From contig CANCBK010000036.1 of the NCBI GenBank assembly GCA_947374315.1, positions 1 to 16,292 on the forward strand: DNA of 16,292 bases. The letters run 5' to 3'. Both the position numbers and the translations under genes were made by a program. This stretch comes from Burkholderiaceae bacterium. GTDB taxonomy: Bacteria > Pseudomonadota > Gammaproteobacteria > Burkholderiales > Burkholderiaceae. Shown in pieces: positions 8,932-16,292 of this stretch (the stretch's first letter is position 1; each line of letters opens with the position of its first letter). The notes beneath the pieces are model-generated. The model worked only from the letters and a program-made list of their open reading frames with translations, ran no database searches and was not told where the DNA came from.

Positions 8932-10339
8932 AAGAAATCTTACGAACATCTACAAAGTGGCCTTCAATGGCCGCAGCAGCAGCCATTGCAGGGCTAACCA
9001 AATGGGTTCTTCCGCCATTGCCTTGGCGTCCTTCAAAATTGCGATTAGAAGTGGAAGCGCAACGCTCACCCGGCTCAAGACGATCAGCATTCATTGCCAA
9101 ACACATGGAGCATCCAGGCTCACGCCATTCAAATCCAGCAGCTTTAAATACTCGGTCTAAGCCTTCTCTCTCGGCTTGTGCTTTTACCAAGCCAGACCCA
9201 GGAACAACCAGAGCCAACTTCACATTAGCTGCAACTTTTTTACCCAAGCGATCAACCACCTTAGCAGCCGCGCGAATATCTTCGATCCGACTGTTAGTGC
9301 ATGAGCCGATAAATACTTTATCCACAAAAATGTTACTCAGGGGCGTATTTGGAGTTAGCCCCATATATTCAAGGGCACGCTCCATGGCAGAGCGTTTATT
9401 AGAATCTCGCTCCTTCTCTGGATCGGGCACTCTATCACTGATAGAGAGGACCATTTCCGGTGATGTACCCCAAGTGACTTGTGGGTCAATTTCTTCAGCG
9501 CGTAATTCCACCACGGCATCAAACTGAGCATCTACATCTGAATGCAAAGTACGCCAGTATTGCAAAGCATGGCGCATCGCCTCTCCTGAAGGAGCGTACG
9601 GCCTACCTTGGATGTATTCAATCGTGGTCTCATCAACAGCAACTAAGCCAGCGCGAGCGCCCGCTTCAATCGCCATATTGCAGAGGGTCATGCGACCCTC
9701 CATAGATAAGTTCCGTATCGCCTCGCCAGCGAACTCTATCGTGTAGCCAGTACCGCCTGCGGTGCCAATCTTACCGATGACAGCGAGAACGATATCTTTT
9801 GCAGTAGACCCAGGTTGTAACCGCCCATCAACCTTCACCAGCATGTTCTTGCTTTTTTTCATGAGCAAGGTTTGAGTAGCCAATACATGTTCGACTTCTG
9901 ATGTGCCGATACCGAATGCCAGAGCGCCGAAGGCGCCATGAGTGCTCGTGTGCGAATCGCCACAAACCACTGTCATACCAGGCAAAGTAGCGCCCTGCTC
10001 CGGCCCAATTACATGAACAATTCCTTGGCGGCTATCATTCATCTTGTATTGGGTAATACCGAAGGCGTCACAATTTTTATCTAGTGTATCTACCTGCAGC
10101 TTAGAAATAGGGTCTGCGATCCCTTCAGAGCGATCCGTAGTCGGGACATTGTGATCTGAAACAGCCAGATTGGCGGATATACGCCAAACTGGGCGGCTCG
10201 CCAAGTTCAAACCCTCAAACGCCTGAGGACTTGTCACCTCATGCAATAACTGACGGTCAATATAAATTGTGGCCGTGCCATCTTCCTCTGAGTAGACGAC
10301 ATGGTCATCCCACAATTTGTCATAAAGCGTGCGTGACAT
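8930..10339 (-). CDS. leuC: 3-isopropylmalate dehydratase large subunit
   Basis: Large, [4Fe-4S]-carrying subunit of isopropylmalate isomerase, acting with LeuD. The 469-residue protein matches the size of bacterial LeuC (E. coli 466). The cluster ligands are C347 in [14 protein letters not shown] and C410 and C413 in [11 protein letters not shown]. Other aconitase-family blocks are [20 protein letters not shown] and [17 protein letters not shown] near the C-terminus. It starts at ATG 10339 with GAGGG a few bases upstream (from AGAGGGTTTTC). It lies only 18 nt after gltA with no terminator between, which joins the leu genes to the TCA-cycle genes. leuA (2-isopropylmalate synthase) is not in the window. 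Identity is secure. Confidence 0.98.
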   Translation of the reverse strand: MSRTLYDKLWDDHVVYSEEDGTATIYIDRQLLHEVTSPQAFEGLNLASRPVWRISANLAVSDHNVPTTDRSEGIADPISKLQVDTLDKNCDAFGITQYKMNDSRQGIVHVIGPEQGATLPGMTVVCGDSHTSTHGAFGALAFGIGTSEVEHVLATQTLLMKKSKNMLVKVDGRLQPGSTAKDIVLAVIGKIGTAGGTGYTIEFAGEAIRNLSMEGRMTLCNMAIEAGARAGLVAVDETTIEYIQGRPYAPSGEAMRHALQYWRTLHSDVDAQFDAVVELRAEEIDPQVTWGTSPEMVLSISDRVPDPEKERDSNKRSAMERALEYMGLTPNTPLSNIFVDKVFIGSCTNSRIEDIRAAAKVVDRLGKKVAANVKLALVVPGSGLVKAQAEREGLDRVFKAAGFEWREPGCSMCLAMNADRLEPGERCASTSNRNFEGRQGNGGRTHLVSPAMAAAAAIEGHFVDVRKIS

Positions 10340-10357
10340 GAAAACCCTCTAAAGCTT

Positions 10358-11671
10358 TTATTTACGAACAGTAATGCTAGGAACCTTACGTGAGGTCTCT
10401 CCAACATATAACTGGCGTGGACGACCAATCTTGTACTCAGGGTCAGTAATCATCTCCTCCCACTGAGCAATCCAACCCACCGTTCTTGCCAAAGCAAAGA
10501 CACACGTGAACATTTCTGTTGGAATGCCTAAGGCGCGCTGAACAATACCTGAGTAAAAATCTACGTTTGGATACAGCTTGCGGCTAACAAAGTAGTCGTC
10601 TTCCAAAGCAATTTTCTCAAGCGTCATTGCCAACTTAAACAATGGGTCATTTTCAAGGCCCATTTCTTTCAATACTTCATAACAAGTCTCACGCATTAAC
10701 TTGGCGCGTGGGTCAAAGTTTTTATAGACACGATGACCGAATCCCATCAAGCGAACGCTAGAGTTCTTATCTTTTACTTGGGCAATAAATTCACCAATTC
10801 TTTCAACGCCGCCATTTGCTTGGATTTCATTCAACATCTGCAAACAGGCTTCGTTTGCACCACCATGAGCTGGACCCCAGAGGCAGGCAATACCAGCAGA
10901 GATAGCGGCAAATGGATTGGTTCCAGAGGAGCCACATAAGCGCACTGTAGAAGTAGATGCATTTTGCTCGTGGTCAGCATGCAATGTAAAGATGCGGTCC
11001 AAAGCGCGCACCAATACTGGATTCACTTTGTAATCTTCACACGGTGTAGCAAACATCATGCGCATAAAGTTTGCTGTGTATGACAAAGAGTTATCGGGGT
11101 AAATAAATGGCTGGCCAACTGAATACTTGTAAGCCATAGCAACCAAAGTAGGCATCTTTGCAATCAATCGAATCTGTGCGACTTCTCGAGCATGCTGTTC
11201 GCTGTAATCGATTTCATCATGATAGAAGGCGGCCATTGCGCCAACTAGGCCAGTTAACACCGACATTGGATGGGCATCACGACGGAAACCGCGCAAAAAG
11301 AATTGCATTTGCTCATGAACCATCGTGTGGTGCATAACCAATTCTTCGAACTCTTTTTTCTGTGCTGCATTTGGCAGCTCGCCGTTCAGCAATAAAAAGC
11401 AAACTTCTAAGAAATCACAGTTATGAGCCAAATCTTCGATTGGGTAACCGCGGTAGAGGAGCTCACCCTTATCGCCATCGATATAGGTGATCTTGCTATT
11501 GCAAGATGCAGTAGAAAGAAAACCAGAATCGTAAGTGAACTTACCTGTTTGACCGTAGAGCTTACGGATATCAATTACGTCAGGACCAATAGTGCCCTTA
11601 TAAATTGGCAAGTCAATGTCTGGCGTACCGTCTGAAAACGATAATTTTGCCTTGATGTCCGATTCAATCAT
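10358..11671 (-). CDS. gltA: Citrate synthase (type II, hexameric family)
   Basis: Condenses oxaloacetate with acetyl-CoA to citrate, entering the TCA cycle. The protein has 437 residues, as for the long Gram-negative type II enzymes that are usually hexameric and NADH-inhibited. The catalytic triad is H269 in [10 protein letters not shown]313 in [13 protein letters not shown] and D371 in PNVDFYSG (E. coli H264, H305, D362). The N-terminal beta domain ([20 protein letters not shown]) is typical of this type. ATG 11671 has a clear Shine-Dalgarno AAGGA about seven bases upstream. It is separated from sdhE by 82 nt holding a terminator-like hairpin and a possible promoter, so it may have its own expression in addition to read-through from sdh. 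Identity is secure. Confidence 0.98.
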   Translation of the reverse strand: MIESDIKAKLSFSDGTPDIDLPIYKGTIGPDVIDIRKLYGQTGKFTYDSGFLSTASCNSKITYIDGDKGELLYRGYPIEDLAHNCDFLEVCFLLLNGELPNAAQKKEFEELVMHHTMVHEQMQFFLRGFRRDAHPMSVLTGLVGAMAAFYHDEIDYSEQHAREVAQIRLIAKMPTLVAMAYKYSVGQPFIYPDNSLSYTANFMRMMFATPCEDYKVNPVLVRALDRIFTLHADHEQNASTSTVRLCGSSGTNPFAAISAGIACLWGPAHGGANEACLQMLNEIQANGGVERIGEFIAQVKDKNSSVRLMGFGHRVYKNFDPRAKLMRETCYEVLKEMGLENDPLFKLAMTLEKIALEDDYFVSRKLYPNVDFYSGIVQRALGIPTEMFTCVFALARTVGWIAQWEEMITDPEYKIGRPRQLYVGETSRKVPSITVRK

Positions 11672-11700
11672 TTCTAATCCTTAGTCATTCAAATTGATGA

Positions 11701-11706
11701 TTAATA
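11701..11706 (-). promoter_or_regulatory. Possible -10 element for gltA
   Basis: TATTAA on the minus strand, 29 bases upstream of the gltA ATG and just after the hairpin that follows sdhE. It has a TG immediately before it, like an extended -10, but no recognisable -35 at the right distance. It is proposed because gltA has the largest gap in the downstream cluster; confidence is low. Confidence 0.25.
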
Positions 11707-11742
11707 CACTATTTGATCATGCATCTGCATTACTACTGCACC

Positions 11743-11770
11743 AAAAGGCTGAATTACTTCTCTCTCAGCC
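11743..11770 (-). terminator. Terminator-like hairpin between sdhE and gltA
   Basis: On the minus strand GGCTGA (11770-11765) and TCAGCC (11752-11747) form a perfect 6-bp stem, extendable by a G-U pair, with a loop of about 10-12 bases, followed at once by TTTT and then GG. The sdhE stop codon lies in the loop. The stem is short and the U-tract only four long, so this would be a weak or partial terminator, or an attenuation/processing site that lowers read-through from sdh into gltA. Confidence 0.35.
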
Positions 11771-12023
11771 GCTTTAGAACCGCCTTAAAGGGTGCTAATT
11801 CCGATTCATTTCCCAATGCAGCTACCGAATCCTTGCGACCGATTAGCAAATCCATCAAGTCATTGTCTTCCAAAGCTAGCAGCTGGGTTAAAACTTTTCC
11901 ATCCCGAGCATCCAGTTGAGCGCCGTAGCGATCAAAAAAACGTTGCAGAATTAAATCGTTCTCCAGTAAACCTCTACGGGCATCACTCTTTAAACGATAT
12001 AACTCTGCATTGCTAAGTGTCAT
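11754..12023 (-). CDS. sdhE: Succinate dehydrogenase FAD-assembly factor SdhE (YgfY/CptB family)
   Basis: Small 89-residue protein of the SdhE/SDH5 family, which helps covalent attachment of FAD to SdhA. The family hallmark RGxxE is present at R17-G18-L19-L20-E21 ([12 protein letters not shown]), followed by the conserved pattern FFDRYGAQL and the helical stretch [18 protein letters not shown]. The start overlaps the sdhB stop by four bases (ATGA, 12020-12023), so translation is probably coupled. Placement directly after sdhB and before gltA fits its role and is common in betaproteobacteria; in E. coli the gene is far from sdh. A hairpin (11747-11770) overlaps its stop codon. Identity is strong from motif plus context. 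Confidence 0.94.
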   Translation of the reverse strand: MTLSNAELYRLKSDARRGLLENDLILQRFFDRYGAQLDARDGKVLTQLLALEDNDLMDLLIGRKDSVAALGNESELAPFKAVLKRLREK

Positions 12024-12724
12024 ACCGCCCTACGAACCATCAGCTCCTTGATCTTCCCAATAGCCTTGGTTGGATTCAAATGCTTAGGACATACATCCAC
12101 GCAATTCATGATGGTGTGGCAACGGAATAAACGGTATGGGTCTTCGAGGTTATCCAAACGTTGAGCGGTTTCTTCATCACGACTATCCGCAATGAAACGA
12201 TAGGCTTGGAGAAGACCAGCTGGACCAACGAATTTATCCGGATTCCACCAGAAAGATGGGCATGAAGTTGAGCATGAGGCACACAAGATGCACTCATACA
12301 AACCATTCAATTCTTCACGCTCCTCAGGACTCTGCAAGCGCTCTTTCTCGGGCGCAGGATTGTCGTTAACCAAGTAAGGCTTGATAGATAAATATTGCTT
12401 GAAGAACAAAGTCATATCGACAATCAAATCACGCACGACCGGTAAGCCGGGTAATGGGCGCAAAGTGATGACTTTAGGCAGAGTCAACATATTAGTTAAG
12501 CAGGCCAAACCGTTCTTGCCGTTAATGTTCATGGCATCTGAACCACAAACACCCTCACGGCATGAACGACGATAGGTAATGGTTTCATCTTGCTTCTTCA
12601 AGGAAATCAAGGCATCCAACAACATCCGTTCACCAGTTAGCTCTAGCTCATAACGCTCCATACGCGGTGCTGCATCAACATCTGGATCGTAGCGGTAAAT
12701 TTCAAATATACGAATATCACTCAT
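12020..12724 (-). CDS. sdhB: Succinate dehydrogenase iron-sulfur subunit
   Basis: Carries electrons from FADH2 in SdhA to the quinone site through three Fe-S centres; peripheral on the cytoplasmic side of the inner membrane. The protein has 234 residues. Ligands for [2Fe-2S] are C55, C60, D63 and C75 ([12 protein letters not shown], then NGLAC), with the same numbers and the same Asp-for-Cys as in E. coli SdhB. The [4Fe-4S] set is in [12 protein letters not shown], and the [3Fe-4S] set in [23 protein letters not shown] with the quinone-site tryptophans is also intact. It starts 16 nt after sdhA and overlaps sdhE by four bases. Identity is secure. Confidence 0.98.
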   Translation of the reverse strand: MSDIRIFEIYRYDPDVDAAPRMERYELELTGERMLLDALISLKKQDETITYRRSCREGVCGSDAMNINGKNGLACLTNMLTLPKVITLRPLPGLPVVRDLIVDMTLFFKQYLSIKPYLVNDNPAPEKERLQSPEEREELNGLYECILCASCSTSCPSFWWNPDKFVGPAGLLQAYRFIADSRDEETAQRLDNLEDPYRLFRCHTIMNCVDVCPKHLNPTKAIGKIKELMVRRAV

Positions 12725-12740
12725 CTTCTATCTCACTTAC

Positions 12741-14519
12741 TTAGAAAGTACGTTCTTTTGGAGGGAAAGACTCAACAGTCAATGGCTGCAATACAACTGG
12801 CTTGTAAGAAAGCTTATTGCCTTCGCTATACCAAAGGGTATGCTTCATCCAATTTGCGTCATCACGCTCCTGATGATCATCGTGTGAATGTGCGCCGCGA
12901 CTTTCTTTACGGGCAGCCGCAGAAATCATAGTTGCGTTTGCAGTTTCAACTAAGTTGGCAACTTCCAAGGCTTCAATACGGGCAGTATTGAAAATATCAG
13001 ACTTGTCTTTAAGCCATAAGTGTTTAGCACGCTCAGTGAGTTTCGCCATCTGGCGAACACCTTCGTCCATCAACTCTTGGTTGCGGAATACGCCAGCATA
13101 TTTCTGCATGGTTTTACGAATATCGTTAGCAACATCTTGCGCATACTCGCCAGAAGTAGATTCATCAAGTGCCGCAATACGTGCCAATGTCTGCTCACCT
13201 GCATTTGCAGGCAGGGGCTTAAATTCACGATTCTTGAGATCCATTGCAACAATGTGGTTACCCGCTGCACGACCAAATACCAAAAGGTCAAGCAATGAGT
13301 TTGTGCCTAAGCGGTTTGCACCGTGAACGGATACACACGAACACTCGCCGATCGCATACAAACCATTGATTACATCGTTGTGTTTACCATTCGCCGGAAC
13401 AACAACTTGCCCATTGATATTCGTTGGGATGCCGCCCATTTGATAGTGAATGGTTGGCACTACTGGGATAGGCTCTTTAGTAACGTCAACGTTAGCGAAG
13501 TTAATGCCAATCTCATATACGGAAGGTAACCGCTTCATGATGGTCTCGGCACCAATATGCGTTAAGTCGAGAACGACATAATCACCGTTTGGTCCACAGC
13601 CACGACCTTCTTTAATCTCTTGATCCATACAGCGAGAAACGAAGTCGCGTGGCGCAAGATCTTTATAGGTAGGAGCATAGCGCTCCATAAAGCGCTCGCC
13701 ATCTTTATTGCGCAAGATTCCGCCTTCACCACGGCAACCTTCAGTCAACAACACGCCTGCGCCAGCTACGCCGGTTGGATGAAATTGCCAGAACTCCATA
13801 TCTTCAAGCGGAATGCCAGCACGTGCTGCCAGACCCATACCGTCGCCCGTATTAATAAAGGCATTAGTTGAAGCGTCCCAAATACGTCCAGCACCACCAG
13901 TAGCCATCATGACCACTTTAGTTTCAAGAATGTAAACCTGACCCGTTTCCATTTCAAGCGCAGTAACACCAACAACATCACCCGCGTCATCACGAATAAG
14001 ATCCAGCGCCAACCACTCAACAAAGAAATTGGTTTTTGCGCGTACGTTTCTTTGGTACAAGGTGTGCAACATTGCATGGCCAGTTCGGTCAGCAGCTGCG
14101 CAAGCGCGTTGAACAGCTTTCTCACCATAGTTGGCTGTGTGACCTCCAAAGGGACGCTGATAAATGGTGCCGTCTGGGTTGCGGTCAAAAGGCATGCCAA
14201 AATGCTCTAACTCGTAGACCACCTTTGGTGCTTCGCGGCACATAAATTCGATCACATCCTGGTCGCCCAACCAGTCGGAACCTTTGATTGTGTCGTAGAA
14301 GTGATAGTGCCAATTATCTTCACTCATATTTCCGAGTGAGGCGCCAATACCGCCTTGAGCTGCAACGGTATGTGAGCGTGTTGGGAAAACTTTAGTTAAC
14401 ACTGCTACATTCAAACCTGCCTCTGCCAACTGCAAAGAAGCGCGCATACCTGAACCACCTGCACCAATAATTACCGCGTCGAAACGGCGGCGTGGCAATA
14501 CTTTTTTAATCGCGGTCAT
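12741..14519 (-). CDS. sdhA: Succinate dehydrogenase flavoprotein subunit
   Basis: Oxidises succinate to fumarate with covalently bound FAD. With ATG 14519 the protein has 592 residues (E. coli 588). The dinucleotide-binding motif AVIIGAGGSGMRASL is at residues 15-29. The FAD-attachment histidine is H50 in RSHTVAAQGGI (H45 in E. coli). Active-site H247 (FWQFHPTG) and R291 (LAPRDFVSR) keep the E. coli offset of five, and HGANRLGTNSLLDLLVFG is intact. The frame is open upstream to 14561, but that would overlap sdhD by 38 nt and add a non-homologous cysteine-rich tail. ATG 14519 has GGAAAG upstream and starts 4 nt after the sdhD stop. Identity and start are secure. Confidence 0.98.
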   Translation of the reverse strand: MTAIKKVLPRRRFDAVIIGAGGSGMRASLQLAEAGLNVAVLTKVFPTRSHTVAAQGGIGASLGNMSEDNWHYHFYDTIKGSDWLGDQDVIEFMCREAPKVVYELEHFGMPFDRNPDGTIYQRPFGGHTANYGEKAVQRACAAADRTGHAMLHTLYQRNVRAKTNFFVEWLALDLIRDDAGDVVGVTALEMETGQVYILETKVVMMATGGAGRIWDASTNAFINTGDGMGLAARAGIPLEDMEFWQFHPTGVAGAGVLLTEGCRGEGGILRNKDGERFMERYAPTYKDLAPRDFVSRCMDQEIKEGRGCGPNGDYVVLDLTHIGAETIMKRLPSVYEIGINFANVDVTKEPIPVVPTIHYQMGGIPTNINGQVVVPANGKHNDVINGLYAIGECSCVSVHGANRLGTNSLLDLLVFGRAAGNHIVAMDLKNREFKPLPANAGEQTLARIAALDESTSGEYAQDVANDIRKTMQKYAGVFRNQELMDEGVRQMAKLTERAKHLWLKDKSDIFNTARIEALEVANLVETANATMISAAARKESRGAHSHDDHQERDDANWMKHTLWYSEGNKLSYKPVVLQPLTVESFPPKERTF

Positions 14520-14523
14520 CGAA

Positions 14524-14889
14524 TTACACTTTCCACAAAATTTGCACGGCATAGGCCGCACAGGCTACGAGATACAAAACAGTTAACACTTGAAGTGTTA
14601 AGCGAATGCTGACGGGCTTGATGTAATCCATCCAAATATCACGAATACCAATCCAAGCGTGATAGAACAAACTAAAGAAGAAAAGCAGCGTCAAGAGCTT
14701 CATGAGCTGATTGCTGAACAATGCTGCCCAACCTTCATATGTTGCGCTACCAGTGATGCAATAGTCCGCGAGTAAAACGATTGTGAATACCACCATCACG
14801 ATGGCAGTAACACGCTGAATAATCCACTCTTTAAGGCCGTAATGTGCGCCAACTACTAAACGCTTCGGTCCAATTTGATAAATAGGCAT
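14524..14889 (-). CDS. sdhD: Succinate dehydrogenase membrane anchor subunit
   Basis: Second membrane anchor of complex II; with SdhC it binds heme b and ubiquinone. The 121-residue protein shows three hydrophobic helices (about residues 25-43, 62-85 and 95-117). The heme ligand is H77 in LFYHAWIGIRD and the quinone-site pair is D88-Y89 in MDYI; both keep an offset of six from E. coli H71 and D82-Y83. A clear Shine-Dalgarno AAGGA precedes ATG 14889. It lies 24 nt after sdhC and 4 nt before sdhA. Small anchors diverge fast, so identity rests on these motifs and on position in the operon; both are strong. Confidence 0.95.
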   Translation of the reverse strand: MPIYQIGPKRLVVGAHYGLKEWIIQRVTAIVMVVFTIVLLADYCITGSATYEGWAALFSNQLMKLLTLLFFFSLFYHAWIGIRDIWMDYIKPVSIRLTLQVLTVLYLVACAAYAVQILWKV

Positions 14890-14913
14890 TAGATTTCCTT
14901 AGTGAAGAAACGT

Positions 14914-15333
14914 TTAGTACAAGCCAAATAATTTGAGACCAACAACTGCAGTCAAAGCTAGACCCAAGCAAAATACAAGGATCGCAGAGCGGTTTGCATC
15001 GGCCTTTTCAACGCCAATCTCTAAATCCAACAAGAGGTAACGAATGCCAGCGCAAAAATGGTGCAAGAAACACCAAATCAAACCAAGGCAAATAATCTTA
15101 ACCAACACATGGCCAGTAATTGCCTGGAAGTTTTGATAGCTAATCTCGGAGGCCAAACTTTGATCCAAGAGATAGAGCAATATCGGCAGCATCAAAAATA
15201 ATACCGCCCCGCTAATGCGATGAAGAATGGATACTTTTCCAGCCCAAGGAAGGCGGTACTTGATCAACTGGGCTAGACCAATGTTTCGGTAAACCGGTCT
15301 ATCTTTTTTTACATTTTGCTGTGCATCAACCAT
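14914..15333 (-). CDS. sdhC: Succinate dehydrogenase cytochrome b556 subunit
   Basis: First membrane anchor of complex II. With ATG 15333 the protein has 139 residues, MVDAQQNVKKDRPVYRNIGL, then three membrane helices. SILHRISG (S35, R39) matches the E. coli quinone-site S27 and R31. The heme b ligand is H92 in HHFCAGIRYLLLD, four residues before the GIR motif as with E. coli H84. A TTG at 15345 would add four residues (MRLP) but has no better ribosome site; ATG 15333 has GAGA seven bases upstream. It is the first gene of the sdh operon, after a 143-nt leader that separates it from the regulator gene. Identity is secure. Confidence 0.95.
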   Translation of the reverse strand: MVDAQQNVKKDRPVYRNIGLAQLIKYRLPWAGKVSILHRISGAVLFLMLPILLYLLDQSLASEISYQNFQAITGHVLVKIICLGLIWCFLHHFCAGIRYLLLDLEIGVEKADANRSAILVFCLGLALTAVVGLKLFGLY

Positions 15334-15476
15334 GGGTAATCTCAATCTTTCGGTGGAGGTTCATTGTGGCTTTGTTGTGTCGCAACATATTCTATTGGAA
15401 ACCTTGGGGGCGGTGGGGACTATTTAGCGTTTAAAGGGTTTAGGTAATGGTTTTTACTGATTTTCGAGTGTACTGC
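15334..15476 (-). promoter_or_regulatory. sdhC leader / intergenic region
   Basis: The second-largest kind of gap in the window after the coding blocks: 143 nt between the regulator stop and sdhC. It holds a -10-like TAGAAT (15389-15394 on the minus strand, 5 of 6 consensus bases) without a good -35, a C-rich run on the minus strand (about 15405-15419), and a short dyad TGTTG-N5-CAACA (15373-15387). A promoter for sdhCDABE is likely somewhere here, but I cannot fix its position. No intrinsic terminator follows the regulator gene. Confidence 0.45.
15373..15387 (-). repeat. Short inverted repeat in the sdhC leader
   Basis: TGTTG and CAACA flank five bases (CGACA on the minus strand), a perfect 5-bp dyad just downstream of the -10-like TAGAAT. 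It could be a protein-binding half-site pair or a small RNA hairpin near the 5' end of the sdh message. The length is short enough for chance. Confidence 0.35.
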
Positions 15477-16214
15477 CTAGTTTAATTTGTTCTCATAATG
15501 CTGATTAGAAGTGTCATACCTTGCGTGACGGATTTCTACTGGTTTATTCCCGTAGGTAAAGGCCACCCTCTCAACTGATAACAAAGCGGACCCAATGGGA
15601 AGTTGAAGGTGCTGTGCAAGCGTTTGATCAGCCAGTATCGCCTTAATCCTTTCTTCAGCACGCACCATATGGGTGGCATATTCAGACTCATAAAAGGCAT
15701 ACATTGGTCCTAACCAAGCATTTAAGATATCTAGGGTGAGCCCCTTAAAACGGCTTTCTGGCAGCCAAATTTCCTCAAAAACAATGGGCCTACCAACTGA
15801 ACTCTGCACACGATCAATACGGATAACGGGATCACCTGCCTTTAATTTGAGCAATTGGGCAATATAAGCATCAGATTTGATGTTTTTGAAGGCTAAAAAC
15901 TGGTTTTTTAGATGAAATTTATCGCCATCATCAGGCTCTAAGCGCAAAAAACGGTACTGCCAGTCTTCTTCTTGATGGGTGGCAACAAAAGTACCCTTCC
16001 CCTGGCGACGAACCAATAAGTTTTGGGCGGCTAGCTCATCGATTGCCTTGCGAACGGTGCCTTGGCTAACTGCAAACCGGGCTGCAAGCTCCATTTCACT
16101 TGGAATGGCGGCTCCAGGCAACCATTCAGAAGCCTGCAAACTAGCCAAAATCATCACCTTAATCTGTTGGTACAGTGGGCTAAAAGAGGCTATTGGTTCT
16201 GATTTAAGTGACAG
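15477..16214 (-). CDS. GntR-family (HutC/UTRA type) transcriptional regulator, start uncertain
   Basis: DNA-binding regulator with an N-terminal GntR winged helix (PLYQQIKVMILASLQ, ELAARFAVSQGTVRKAIDEL, the wing RRQGKGTFV) and a C-terminal UTRA ligand-binding domain (about residues 95-235, ending EIRHARYDTS). The usual start codons, GTG 16157 (227 codons with stop) and ATG 16154, lie inside the first helix and would remove the conserved PLYQQIK; neither has a spaced Shine-Dalgarno. The frame stays open back to a TGA at 16233-16235. In that stretch a CTG at 16214 has GGAG five bases upstream, which gives 245 residues, so I extend to it. It lies just upstream of sdhC in the same direction and plausibly controls the sdh genes or a divergent neighbour, probably in response to a small carboxylate; ligand and targets are unknown. 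Family is secure, start is not. Confidence 0.9.
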   Translation of the reverse strand: MSLKSEPIASFSPLYQQIKVMILASLQASEWLPGAAIPSEMELAARFAVSQGTVRKAIDELAAQNLLVRRQGKGTFVATHQEEDWQYRFLRLEPDDGDKFHLKNQFLAFKNIKSDAYIAQLLKLKAGDPVIRIDRVQSSVGRPIVFEEIWLPESRFKGLTLDILNAWLGPMYAFYESEYATHMVRAEERIKAILADQTLAQHLQLPIGSALLSVERVAFTYGNKPVEIRHARYDTSNQHYENKLN

Positions 16215-16219
16215 ATTAA

Positions 16220-16223
16220 CTCC
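16220..16223 (-). promoter_or_regulatory. Shine-Dalgarno GGAG supporting a CTG start for the GntR gene
   Basis: On the minus strand GGAG is followed by five bases (TTAAT) and then CTG at 16214. This is the only well-spaced ribosome site in the open frame between the TGA at 16233-16235 and the GTG at 16157. It supports, but does not prove, initiation at a non-standard CTG codon. Confidence 0.4.
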
Positions 16224-16263
16224 GGGGCTGCTTCAATTGGATAGAATTTAGGCTTATCTCGTA

Positions 16264-16275
16264 TCTTATATAAGA
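16264..16275. promoter_or_regulatory. 12-bp perfect palindrome, candidate GntR operator
   Basis: TCTTATATAAGA is its own reverse complement, and flanking bases extend the dyad imperfectly (GTAT on the left, ATAC on the right). It lies 49 bp upstream of the proposed start of the regulator gene, and seven bases before a consensus -35 box facing right. GntR-family dimers bind such A/T-rich dyads, and autoregulation is common, so an operator is a reasonable inference. The ATATAA core could also simply be a -10 element. Confidence 0.4.
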
Positions 16276-16281
16276 CATACA

Positions 16282-16287
16282 TTGACA
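16282..16287 (+). promoter_or_regulatory. Consensus -35 box TTGACA for a divergent gene outside the window
   Basis: A perfect sigma-70 -35 hexamer on the plus strand near the window edge. A matching -10 would fall past the last base, so it cannot be checked here. In related Burkholderiales, as I recall, malate dehydrogenase (mdh) is divergent from this regulator, which would make this its promoter. That is an inference. Confidence 0.35.
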
Positions 16288-16292
16288 GTGTA

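Noticed and set aside
8967..9527. 186-residue open frame on the plus strand, the longest antisense frame
   Set aside because: It lies wholly inside leuC, which has intact catalytic motifs. The translation has no recognisable domain and no sensible context.
12955..13326. 123-residue open frame on the plus strand
   Set aside because: Antisense shadow of sdhA; Ser/Arg-rich composition without motifs.
14520..14561. Upstream extension of sdhA with a cysteine-rich start (MRPMPCKFCGKC)
   Set aside because: The CxxC pattern looked like a metal site, but the stretch is the sdhD 3' end read in another frame; ATG 14519 has its own ribosome site and fits SdhA length.
1..16292. CRISPR array, insertion sequence, tRNA/rRNA, phage or defence genes
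   Set aside because: I looked for regularly spaced repeats, terminal inverted repeats, cloverleaf-like segments and foreign-looking genes and found none; the window is filled by housekeeping genes.

Overview
The window holds one strand of a core-metabolism chromosome region, with no sign of mobile DNA. All 17 genes I accept read on the minus strand, so transcription runs from high to low coordinates. Base composition is moderate (roughly 45-47% G+C by eye). The protein sequences and the gene order (gntR, sdhC-D-A-B-E, gltA, leuC, small lipoprotein, leuD, leuB, asd, fimV-like, truA, trpF, trpB, trpA, accD) are those I associate with Burkholderiales. The moderate G+C points to Polynucleobacter or a close freshwater relative rather than the GC-rich Burkholderia, Ralstonia or Cupriavidus. 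The genus is an inference.

Layout in order of transcription: (1) 16215-16292, intergenic DNA with a 12-bp palindrome and a consensus -35 box facing right, probably shared with a divergent gene outside the window. (2) A GntR/UTRA regulator whose start codon is ambiguous. (3) A 143-nt leader, then the succinate dehydrogenase operon sdhC-D-A-B and its FAD-assembly factor sdhE. (4) An 82-nt gap with a terminator-like hairpin, then citrate synthase gltA. (5) The last steps of leucine synthesis, leuC, leuD and leuB, with a small entericidin-like lipoprotein between leuC and leuD. (6) Aspartate-semialdehyde dehydrogenase asd, overlapping by one base a FimV-like membrane protein, then tRNA pseudouridine synthase truA. 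(7) The late tryptophan genes trpF, trpB and trpA. (8) accD, cut off by the window edge.

Functionally the cluster joins the TCA cycle (citrate synthase, complex II), branched-chain and aspartate-family amino acid synthesis, tryptophan synthesis and the first step of fatty acid synthesis. From gltA to accD the gaps are 0-48 nt and I see no terminator, so long read-through transcripts are plausible. leuA and trpE/G/D/C are not here, so both pathways are split over the genome. I found no tRNA, rRNA, CRISPR, insertion sequence or phage gene. I do not see an undescribed system. The points that deserve a second look are the start codon of the regulator, its candidate operator, the hairpin before gltA, and the small lipoprotein inside the leu genes.
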